22,402 bases of DNA from a virus. The notes beneath the pieces were generated by a model. The model made no database searches. It was not told the origin of the DNA and saw only the letters and a list, made by a program, of their open reading frames with translations. Location: positions 1 through 22,402 of the IMG/VR virus record IMGVR_UViG_3300017971_000796; one strand, 5' to 3'. The translations under genes were made by a program, and so were the position numbers. This document shows positions 5,806 through 12,423 of the stretch, one piece after another; the stretch's first letter is position 1, and each line of letters opens with the position of its first letter.

Positions 5806-8800
5806 ATGGGAAGAAAGTGGGCTGCACAGCCACAGGCTGGTGTATTATCATCAACAGATGAGTTTTTGGCAATTATTGCAAGCGCGCCATCTGGCGCAAC
5901 AAAAGAGCAAAGGATTCCGGCATCATACATACCAACCTTTATCGGAAAAACAGATTTAGCGGTAGGCTATACACTAGATGGTGGCGTGTCTCAAAAAACA
6001 TTAACAGTTACTGAAAACTCTACAATTGATCAAGATTTGTCATTTTTATCAGGACCGTCTTTTACTGGCCTAACAGTGCGAAGTGGCACAGGGGCTGAAA
6101 ATGTCGTTATTTCAAATGATGACACAAATACAAACTATCTTACGTCAAATGGTTACCATAATTTTACTGGCGGCAATGTAAAAGCAACATGGCTTGATGT
6201 TGGCTCTGGTGGGGCTCTTGACACCACAAAAGGTATTAAAATATTTGAAACAAATCCGCATTATCGAATAGGTTTTGATAATACAGTTGCCAGTGGCGCT
6301 ATCCAATACAATATTGATCTTATAGCAGATACACATTGCCATGCATTCACTGCCGGTGAATTTGGTGGCGTCCAAAACATTTTGGCATGCATTCGTGGTG
6401 ATGGCAGAATGTCTATTAATGACAGTGCTCCAGAGTCAAATCTAGATGTTAATGGTGACGTCAGAATCCAGGATGGTGCAATTCCATCAGATCCAACAAC
6501 TGGTCATAAATTATATTCAAGCGCAGGCGATTTATTTGCTCGTGATAATCTAGGAAACGTGACAAATATTACAAGCCCGCCTGACTTAAGCAAATGGAAT
6601 GTTAGTGCGCCATATATAGAGCCAAAACCAGGGCAGGGTGTCAGTGGATTTAGGATAACAGATCCAACTTTAACGCAAAATTTCACATTTTTTCAGGGGC
6701 CAACAAACTGTACTTACAATACCTCAAATGGCATACATATTTTTAACGCTACCGTAAGGGCTACATCTGTTGATGTCCCATCTGGTGGCAGCCTTGATTC
6801 AACCAAGGGCGTTAATTTTTTTGGTAGCAATCCAAATTATAGAATAGGTCACGATGCAAGTTTTGGTGGTTATGCATCTCTAAGATACAACATTGACTCA
6901 CCTTTAAATACTCATGGCCACGTTTGGTCAGCAGGAATATTGTCAGGATCGCCAACAGTTCTTGCAGTATTGCGCGGCGACGGGTTAATGGCAATAGGGG
7001 ATCAACAACCGCAGTCATGGTTAGACGTAAAATTTGACATTAGGGTTGGAGAAACGACAACTCCTATCACTCCATCTGCTGGCATTAAGGTTTATTCAAA
7101 AACTGACGGCAACTTATATGCATTAAATAGTGCAGGAATAGAAAGCAACCTAACATCAGGGGCAACAGATAGTAAATGGGACAACTCATCACCTGGGGCT
7201 TTGTTCCCTAAAGATGCGCTGGCGGTTGATAGAATATTCATCAAAGATGCTGGTATGGCGCAAGCATTTACTATCCAAAACACTGGTGCAGAAATAAGTT
7301 ACACTAACAGCTCAGGTGGTGGACATAGATTTGGTGGTGGAGATGTGTCTATAGGACTTCAAGCACCAGAATCAAATCTTGATGTTGCGTCAGACATTAG
7401 AGTGGGTGAAATTGTAACACCATCAAATCCAACAGTAGGTCAAAAAATTTACGGAAAAGCAGACGGTAATTTATATACACTTAATGCTGCTGGATTAGAG
7501 ACTAACTTAACTGCAGCTGCTAGTGATAGTAAATGGCAGCAGACAGCAAGCGCGCTGTTTCCAAAAGATCCACTTGGAGTGGATACAATAACATTAAAAA
7601 ATCTTGCTCAAACACAATCTTGGTTTGTTAATAAGACAGACACTAATGCTGAGTATAATAATACTAATGGTATCCATGATTTTCTACAGGGTGTAAAAGC
7701 AACATATCTAGATGCTGGGCATATATCTACACTTACCACAAGCAACGGGATAAATTTGTTTGCTGGAAATAATGACTATAGAATTGGGTTTGATAACCAG
7801 GGTGCAACTGTTAGCTGGATGCGTTTTAATATCGATGTTGCAGCAAGCACGCATAATTTTACCTGGACATCTGGGCCAATCACTTCAGCGCCAAATGTGA
7901 TTGCAAGACTTAGGGGTGATGGAAAGTTTTCTGTCGGCAGCCAAGACCCTGAATCATCGATTGATGTTGCTGAAGATATTAGGGTTGGTGAGATATCAAC
8001 GCCTAGCAATCCAACATCAGGAATAAAGATTTACTCAAAAACTGGAACAGATTTATTTGCTCTTGATACAGCAGGAACTGAGACAAACCTTATAGATGCA
8101 AGCTCAACAAGCAAGTGGGTTTATGCAGGAAATAATATACTCCCCGCTCCTTCTCCTGCCGTTGAGGGGATATCAATACAAGATTTAGCGAAGACTCAAG
8201 CTTTTACAGTCCTTCATAACGGCACTACTGTTATATATACTAATACCTATTCTGGTGGACCTCACTCTTTTGTTGGTGGCCCTGTTCAAGCAGATTGGTA
8301 TTCACTAAGAAATCAGGGAACTTTAAATGCCGGAAAAGGAATTAGCCTTTTTGAGCTAAACAATGACTATAAAATAGGGTTTGACGATAATGGCGGTGGT
8401 AACGGATGGATTCGCTATAACGTTGACACACTAGCAGCAACTCATGGTCATGTATTTACTGGTGGCCCACTTGCATCATCAACCATATTGGCAAGCATAA
8501 ATGGCCTTGGCGATATGAGCGTTTCTAATGACTTATCGGTTGGCGCAGACGCTGCTGTCTCCAACGATTTGACAGTTGGCGCAGACGCTGTTGTAACGAC
8601 ATCTCTAACAGTTGGCGCTCAAGCAAATGAGTCAACTATTGATTCTAGTGGTGATATTAGGCTTGCTGAAATTGCATCGCCATCAAATCCAACTTCTGGC
8701 GTCAAGGTATTTGCAAAGACTGATAATGACGTATACGCACGAGATAGCAATGGGGATGAGATTAATTTATCAAGATGGAATATTACAAATGTAAACACTA

Positions 8801-9087
8801 GTCCATATTTAACTGTTGCCTCTGACAATATTATCTCTGTTGACGCAACGACGGTATCAGTAACTGTTATTATTGATGCTTCTGTCATGCGTCGTCCTGT
8901 TGTTGTTGTTCCAAAAACAATTGGAGCTGGCAAGTCAGTTAATATTGAGCCTGCTGTTGGGCAAACAATAAATGGATCAACCGCTACTAGAGTTATTGCT
9001 GCTCCAGGATCTGAATTTTCAACATATACGATTGTTCCCATAAGCTCTACAGAGATGGCGATATCATCAATAGAGCCAGGCCCATAA
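5806..9087 (+). CDS. Long repeat-built fibre-like protein in the head locus (candidate head fibre)
   Basis: This 1093-residue protein has an AGAGGT ribosome site about 7 bases before its ATG. The N-terminus (STDEFLAI, RIPASYIPTFI at about 16-46) resembles the leader found on many phage fibres. The body alternates two module types. Module A, about 56 residues (PESNLDV...DIRVGE...SNPT-G-K-Y-K...NLY-L...ETNL...SKW), occurs five times, starting near residues 209, 402, 521, 715 and 941. Module B, about 100 residues (TNGIHDF..., LD-S-GIN-F, NYRIGFD, YNID...THGHVFT-G, LRGDG-MSIG), precedes four of them; the third copy is cut to about 30 residues. Three 12-residue repeats lie at 905-940. The C-terminus (about 995-1093) is beta-rich and different. 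There is no signal peptide or membrane segment. It probably forms an elongated trimer. Its place between capsid and connector genes suggests attachment to the head rather than the tail, but this is inference. Confidence 0.65.
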   Translation: MGRKWAAQPQAGVLSSTDEFLAIIASAPSGATKEQRIPASYIPTFIGKTDLAVGYTLDGGVSQKTLTVTENSTIDQDLSFLSGPSFTGLTVRSGTGAENVVISNDDTNTNYLTSNGYHNFTGGNVKATWLDVGSGGALDTTKGIKIFETNPHYRIGFDNTVASGAIQYNIDLIADTHCHAFTAGEFGGVQNILACIRGDGRMSINDSAPESNLDVNGDVRIQDGAIPSDPTTGHKLYSSAGDLFARDNLGNVTNITSPPDLSKWNVSAPYIEPKPGQGVSGFRITDPTLTQNFTFFQGPTNCTYNTSNGIHIFNATVRATSVDVPSGGSLDSTKGVNFFGSNPNYRIGHDASFGGYASLRYNIDSPLNTHGHVWSAGILSGSPTVLAVLRGDGLMAIGDQQPQSWLDVKFDIRVGETTTPITPSAGIKVYSKTDGNLYALNSAGIESNLTSGATDSKWDNSSPGALFPKDALAVDRIFIKDAGMAQAFTIQNTGAEISYTNSSGGGHRFGGGDVSIGLQAPESNLDVASDIRVGEIVTPSNPTVGQKIYGKADGNLYTLNAAGLETNLTAAASDSKWQQTASALFPKDPLGVDTITLKNLAQTQSWFVNKTDTNAEYNNTNGIHDFLQGVKATYLDAGHISTLTTSNGINLFAGNNDYRIGFDNQGATVSWMRFNIDVAASTHNFTWTSGPITSAPNVIARLRGDGKFSVGSQDPESSIDVAEDIRVGEISTPSNPTSGIKIYSKTGTDLFALDTAGTETNLIDASSTSKWVYAGNNILPAPSPAVEGISIQDLAKTQAFTVLHNGTTVIYTNTYSGGPHSFVGGPVQADWYSLRNQGTLNAGKGISLFELNNDYKIGFDDNGGGNGWIRYNVDTLAATHGHVFTGGPLASSTILASINGLGDMSVSNDLSVGADAAVSNDLTVGADAVVTTSLTVGAQANESTIDSSGDIRLAEIASPSNPTSGVKVFAKTDNDVYARDSNGDEINLSRWNITNVNTSPYLTVASDNIISVDATTVSVTVIIDASVMRRPVVVVPKTIGAGKSVNIEPAVGQTINGSTATRVIAAPGSEFSTYTIVPISSTEMAISSIEPGP
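6430..8778 (+). repeat. Five diverged copies of module A in the fibre-like gene
   Basis: Copies lie at about 6430-6597, 7009-7179, 7366-7536, 7948-8118 and 8626-8778. They share amino-acid motifs (P-E-S-N-L-D-V, D-I-R-V-G-E, S-N-P-T-S-G, N-L-Y-A-L, E-T-N-L, S-K-W) but have drifted in DNA sequence, so they are old duplications. Spacing is about 579, 357, 582 and 678 bases. The short interval reflects the deleted module B before copy 3, and the long one contains the 36-base tandem repeat. Confidence 0.75.
8518..8625 (+). repeat. Three tandem 36-base repeats in the fibre-like gene
   Basis: The repeat encodes a 12-residue unit of the form VSNDLTVGADAV. The 16-base core GTTGGCGCAGACGCTG is identical at 8539-8554 and 8575-8590, and a third, diverged copy starts at 8611, exactly 36 bases further on. 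The near identity of the first two copies points to recent duplication. Such units extend a triple-beta shaft by whole turns. Confidence 0.7.
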
Positions 9088-9134
9088 TAATGGTTTAATT
9101 TATCTATTTTAGTTTTATATTTAAGGAGAAAAAA

Positions 9135-9314
9135 ATGCTGGTTAAGTTTGATGATAAATCCCTAAAGATGATAGAAGTTCTCGCGCATTATGCGCTTAAA
9201 GGGGCTGGGATTGATGCGTTGACGCAGGTTAATAATATTTTTGCATTTTTAAATAGTGAGTCTGAAATGGGGCGCCAAGAGGTTGCTCATGGTAATGAAG
9301 AATCAGATGGTTAA
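9135..9314 (+). CDS. Small hypothetical protein, 59 residues
   Basis: A strong ribosome site AAGGAGA precedes the ATG at 9135 by about 7 bases, and the frame ends in TAA at 9312-9314. The product begins MLVKFDDKSLKMIEVLAHYA and continues with a second amphipathic stretch around ALTQVNNIFAFLNSE; its last 17 residues are polar. It is predicted to be two short helices. It lies between the fibre-like gene and the connector gene, where short helical ORFs are common in phages. Function is unknown. A minus-strand frame across its 3' part is a shadow. Confidence 0.65.
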   Translation: MLVKFDDKSLKMIEVLAHYALKGAGIDALTQVNNIFAFLNSESEMGRQEVAHGNEESDG

Positions 9315-9353
9315 AACTTATAATACAATGGTTAATTTTGCAGGGGGTGTTCA

Positions 9354-10037
9354 GTGATATATTCAAACTCAGGGCACTCATCATTTGTTCCTGTTTCTCG
9401 CACCCCTGTGCCAATTAATTATACATATGAGGTTGTTGCTCAGAGAGCTGCATTACCGTTAACATTAAGCGAGGTTAAGGAACAGCTCAATATACCCCTG
9501 TCTTCAACTATAAAAGACTCTTATTTGACATTTCTTATTGAGGCGGTAACTGACTATTTTGAATCTTTTACAAATAGAATTCTAATTAATACAGGATTTC
9601 GCACATACAGGGATAAATTTCCTTGTTGCTCTAACTGTTTCATAATAAGAAAGGCAAAAGTAGATCCTGGATCTGTTTTAATAAACTATCTTAAGAATAG
9701 TGTTTTAACGCCTATTGATCCATTAAAATATTATGTAACTAGCCAAAATTCTTACCCAGGAATATATCTTAATCAAAACCAATCATGGCCAAATGATGTT
9801 GATATAAGAGTCCAGGCAATACAAATTGATTTTACCGCTGGATTTGGCGCAAATGAATCTTCAATACCAGCAAAGATAAAACTTTCACTATTGCAGCATA
9901 TTGCAGCGCTTGATGCCAATAGAGGTGACTGTGATTCTGATGCATGTGCAAATGCATTGCCAAGTGCGGCTAAAAATATATATATGCAGTATAAAGTTGC
10001 AGAAGTAACAGCTTTTAAGAAGTGCAGGGGCTGCTAA
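9354..10037 (+). CDS. Head-tail connector, HK97 gp6 / phage DNA-packaging type
   Basis: This 227-residue protein starts at a GTG with a purine-rich AGGGGGTG ribosome site just upstream; no in-frame ATG exists near the N-terminus. The gp6-like signature is LTLSEVKEQLNIP, a helix-rich DSYLTFLIEAVTDYFESFTNR, then RTYRDKFP and, near the C-terminus, IQIDFTAGFG followed by PAKIKLSLLQHIAALDANR. These proteins form a ring below the portal as the first layer of the neck. It is longer than HK97 gp6 because of an inserted beta region (about 85-150) and a Cys-containing tail (ending CRGC). It overlaps the next ATG by one base. Family assignment is by motif recognition. Confidence 0.82.
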   Translation: MIYSNSGHSSFVPVSRTPVPINYTYEVVAQRAALPLTLSEVKEQLNIPLSSTIKDSYLTFLIEAVTDYFESFTNRILINTGFRTYRDKFPCCSNCFIIRKAKVDPGSVLINYLKNSVLTPIDPLKYYVTSQNSYPGIYLNQNQSWPNDVDIRVQAIQIDFTAGFGANESSIPAKIKLSLLQHIAALDANRGDCDSDACANALPSAAKNIYMQYKVAEVTAFKKCRGC

Positions 10038-10426
10038 TGGGTAAGTGCAAGATAATAAACAGCAAAAGAACCAAAGTTTGTTATGGGTCTCTTGATATTC
10101 CAATAAAGATACACAACCGGACCATAACCGCTCCAGATGACAATAGCGTTGATTTCGGTTTAACATTTACTGAGGTTATAGAAGTGTTGGCAAATATTCA
10201 GACTATAGCTAACAAGACTGAGTTTGATGGGACAAATACCGAGAGAGTGGTTAGCGATGTTTTTTATATCAGGTATATTGACGGGGTGACGGCAGAGTCA
10301 TGGATTGAGGTCTATAATGAGTATTATGATATTGTCAATACAGACAATATTGGTAAGAGGAATGAGTGGTTGGAGTTGAGATGCAATAAGCGTGGAACAA
10401 CTAGCAAACCAGTCAACTTTGCGTAA
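10037..10426 (+). CDS. Head closure / head-tail adaptor protein
   Basis: I place the start at the ATG overlapping the previous stop (TAATG), with AGGGG seven bases upstream, rather than the GTG at 10022 inside the connector gene. This gives 129 residues. The protein is beta-rich with the adaptor pattern DVFYIRYIDGVTAESWIEV, a YYDIVNTDNIGKRNEWLEL strand pair, and a C-terminal CNKRG, characteristic of SPP1 gp16-like stoppers that close the connector after packaging. Its position between gp6-like and gp10-like genes is the standard one. Confidence 0.75.
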   Translation: MGKCKIINSKRTKVCYGSLDIPIKIHNRTITAPDDNSVDFGLTFTEVIEVLANIQTIANKTEFDGTNTERVVSDVFYIRYIDGVTAESWIEVYNEYYDIVNTDNIGKRNEWLELRCNKRGTTSKPVNFA

Positions 10427-10875
10427 TGGCTATTAAAATAACGATAGATGCTCAAAGCAGGAAAGCAATTGCATCACTTGGGTTTATATCAAAGCGTGCT
10501 AAAGAAGGCATTCGTGCTGCATTTTATGATATTGGTCGTGATTTAAGAAAAGATATTAGAAACGATATTCTATTCGCTCCAAAATCCGGAAGAACATACC
10601 TTGTCAGGTTGAAAGGAAGGATTAAACGGCACAAATCCTCTGCTCCTGGAGAAACTGCGGCGAATCTTACTGGGAAATATTTCAATAGTATAGATTACAA
10701 TGTTAAAGGCAGCAATCAATTAGAGTTTGGCAGCAGGGTCATTCACGGAAAATTTCTGGAAGAGGGAACTAGAAGAATGAAGCCTAGACCAGGTCTTGGC
10801 AACAGTATTAGAAAAAAAGAGTCAGAGATAGAGCAATATCTGGCGGCGGCCATTAAGAGGAATTTAAGAAAATGA
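10426..10875 (+). CDS. HK97 gp10-like neck / tail-completion protein
   Basis: This 149-residue protein starts at an ATG overlapping the previous stop (TAATG) with no separate ribosome site, so it is probably translated by coupling. Its family signature is strong: RAAFYDIGRDLRKDIR near the N-terminus, the SSAPGETAANLTGKYFNSIDY segment in the middle, then FGSRVIHGKFLEEGTRRMKPRPGL toward the C-terminus. Members connect the neck to the tail or help tail completion. It shares an ATGA overlap with the following terminator gene. Confidence 0.85.
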   Translation: MAIKITIDAQSRKAIASLGFISKRAKEGIRAAFYDIGRDLRKDIRNDILFAPKSGRTYLVRLKGRIKRHKSSAPGETAANLTGKYFNSIDYNVKGSNQLEFGSRVIHGKFLEEGTRRMKPRPGLGNSIRKKESEIEQYLAAAIKRNLRK

Positions 10876-11249
10876 AAGCTGATGATATTGTCAGACAATT
10901 GTTCTCGGTGGTGCCAAAGATTACAGGCATGTTTAGCGATGAGTACCAAATAACATCACTGGTTCGCTCTGGGTCAACTGTCACCGCAACAACATCTGCA
11001 AACCATCTAATGTCGACTGGCGATTATGTAAATATAGTTAATGCGCTTACGCCGGTAACAATATCATCTCTAACACGAGAAATACAAATTACATCAATAA
11101 TTAGGGATGGTCAGATTGCCACAGTAACTACCGATGGAAATCATAATTTACCTGATGGAACAAATTTAAGCATTGCAGGTGCTTTGCAGCCAGAGTACAA
11201 CATTACGACAGATATTAATGTAATCTCAAAAAACACATTTACCACTTAG
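10872..11249 (+). CDS. Tail terminator protein, N-terminal part (frame broken at about 11243)
   Basis: ATG overlaps the previous TGA (ATGA), with AAGAGG 11 bases upstream. It encodes 125 residues before a TAG at 11247-11249. Residues 1-24 (MKADDIVRQLF...) look like the first helix of a tail terminator. The rest is a pair of beta modules (QITSLVRSGSTVTATT..., QITSIIRDGQIATVTTDGNHNL, GALQPEYN). The second module ends abruptly at NTFT, while the missing remainder, VNGLPASPATGT, is encoded at once in the -1 frame. Together the two frames give a protein of about 436 residues. In frame, codons TCA AAA AAC at 11226-11234 contain the canonical slippery heptamer A AAA AAC. Alternatively one T has been lost between 11243 and 11244. 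Confidence 0.7.
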   Translation: MKADDIVRQLFSVVPKITGMFSDEYQITSLVRSGSTVTATTSANHLMSTGDYVNIVNALTPVTISSLTREIQITSIIRDGQIATVTTDGNHNLPDGTNLSIAGALQPEYNITTDINVISKNTFTT

Positions 11250-11287
11250 TCAACGGATTGCCAGCCAGTCCAGCAACAGGAACAATA
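11085..11287 (+). repeat. Beta module shared with baseplate J (copy in the tail terminator)
   Basis: This copy spans the frameshift. The module pattern is ITS-x-x-R-x-G-x-x-ATVTT...HNL-x-x-G-x-x-x-x-IAGA-x-x-PEYN...TFTY...P-x-SPATGTI. Further, more diverged or partial copies lie at about 10947-11063, 11300-11509 and 11516-11617 in the same gene, and a clear one lies in the baseplate J gene at 20672-20887. Confidence 0.7.
11228..11271 (+). other. Frameshift region in the tail terminator gene
   Basis: The in-phase heptamer A AAA AAC (11228-11234) would allow -1 slippage. A small hairpin follows at 11255-11271, with a 6-bp stem including one G-U pair and loop CCAGC, but it is 20 bases downstream, further than usual. 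No Shine-Dalgarno-like stimulator is seen upstream. Adding a single T after 11243 restores TFTYLVNGLPASP, which matches sister modules. Confidence 0.55.
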
Positions 11288-12193
11288 TTGCTATCACTAA
11301 CAAGTCTTGCAATTGCTGAGACCGTAAGTAACCATGATTTGACCTTATCTAAAAGAATCGATGGCAAGCAATTGACGGTTGATATCGATGGGGCTGACCA
11401 GCCTGAGTACAATGGTGTTAGACCACTTATAGCGGTTCCAAATAGAAGAAAATTTATATATGAAATAACTGGCAATCCTTCTTCTCCTGGCACAGGGGCA
11501 ATATTCTTACGTACTGGCAGCAACACAAGAGACTATAATGGTAGATTCGAGGCAACCGTAACGTCGCCAACAACGTTTACCTATCAAATAACATCAATGC
11601 CAGAGTCGCCAGCACAAGGAGCCCCGTTGGCGCGTGTCAGAAACAGAATATCAAGAAGTGAAAGACTATCGAGGGCGGCTGACTCATATACAAGACAGCC
11701 ACCAGGAGATTATTGGGCATATGTGGTTCTTGAGAATCCCGCACCAAGCCAAAGCAGGGCAACAGTAACTGATGCAACAGCAAGGATAAGCATAGGAACT
11801 GCATTTAGGCAGCCTAGAATTGAGCAGTTTTCAGTATATGTGTTTGCTCCAACTACAGATGAAATAGCGGCAGGGTTGGTGCGTGATACAATGCCAGAGG
11901 TTGCATCTATACTTTTCAAGTCACTGCTTGGCGTCAAGCTTCCGACAGCATTTTCTAATCATAGGCATGATGGCGTGATATGGTCTGGGGAGGCAAATGT
12001 AACAGATAATCCTGCTTACTATATTCATCAGTTTGTGTTTGAAACTACCGTTGATATTACAGCTTGTGATATCATAGAGAATGAAGATAGTGTAGCATTT
12101 AGAGATATAGAAATTGATTATATGTCTGAGTTTAAATCTTCAGACAACATAATCATGCAAAGTGACATAAACTTGGATGAAGACCCACTATGA
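11258..12193 (+). CDS. Tail terminator protein, C-terminal part (-1 frame relative to N-terminal part)
   Basis: The frame is open upstream of the nominal TTG at 11258, which has no ribosome site, so this is not an independent gene but the continuation of 10872-11249. About 311 residues are visible. Two further beta modules come first (ending EYNGVRPLIAVPNRRKFIYEI and TFTYQITSMPESPAQG). The terminator body follows: RLSRAADSYTRQPPGDYWAYVVLENP, FRQPRIEQFSVYVFAPTT and PAYYIHQFVFETTVDI. This is the Mu gp37-like family found before sheath genes; it caps the tail tube and sheath after polymerisation. The last bases overlap the next ATG (ATGA). If the virus is active, full-length protein must be made by frameshifting, or the break is a sequencing error or recent decay. 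Confidence 0.7.
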   Translation: MPASPATGTILLSLTSLAIAETVSNHDLTLSKRIDGKQLTVDIDGADQPEYNGVRPLIAVPNRRKFIYEITGNPSSPGTGAIFLRTGSNTRDYNGRFEATVTSPTTFTYQITSMPESPAQGAPLARVRNRISRSERLSRAADSYTRQPPGDYWAYVVLENPAPSQSRATVTDATARISIGTAFRQPRIEQFSVYVFAPTTDEIAAGLVRDTMPEVASILFKSLLGVKLPTAFSNHRHDGVIWSGEANVTDNPAYYIHQFVFETTVDITACDIIENEDSVAFRDIEIDYMSEFKSSDNIIMQSDINLDEDPL

Positions 12194-12423
12194 ACGTAAA
12201 AATAAAGTTAAATTATGACTTGGCTGGCTACAAAGCAGGTGATGCATTTTTTGTTGAGTGCGACAAGAATAATATTCCATTGGATATCTATTGGCGCAAA
12301 AGGCTAAAAGATTCAAGTATCGATAAATGCGTTGAGCTCGTTTTAAATGATTCAGAAAAATCTAATGATCTACATGAGCAAAAAAACGTGAATCCATCAA
12401 AAAAAAATAAAGGTGAAAAATAA
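12190..12423 (+). CDS. Small protein before the sheath, DUF2635 / Mu gp38-like
   Basis: This 77-residue protein begins in an ATGA overlap with the terminator gene and ends overlapping the sheath start (TAATG). Its middle carries the pattern IPLDIYWRKRLKDSSIDKCVEL, close to the W-R-R-R-L-x-D motif of the DUF2635/gp38-like small proteins that sit immediately upstream of Mu-like sheath genes. The last 25 residues are a Lys/Asn-rich polar tail, which also carries the AAAGGTG ribosome site for the sheath. Function in that family is not established. Context supports a tail-assembly role. Confidence 0.65.
   Translation: MNVKIKLNYDLAGYKAGDAFFVECDKNNIPLDIYWRKRLKDSSIDKCVELVLNDSEKSNDLHEQKNVNPSKKNKGEK

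Noticed and set aside
6430-8778. Regular repeats as a CRISPR array
   Set aside because: The repeats are protein-level, long, diverged and within one open reading frame. There are no short identical repeats with unique spacers.
9319-9324. Perfect TATAAT before the connector gene
   Set aside because: No -35-like hexamer exists at 16-18 bases upstream, and AT-rich DNA gives such matches by chance.
9229-9414. Minus-strand frame between fibre and connector genes
   Set aside because: It overlaps the better supported 9135-9314 gene and the connector start, with no ribosome site or recognisable motif.
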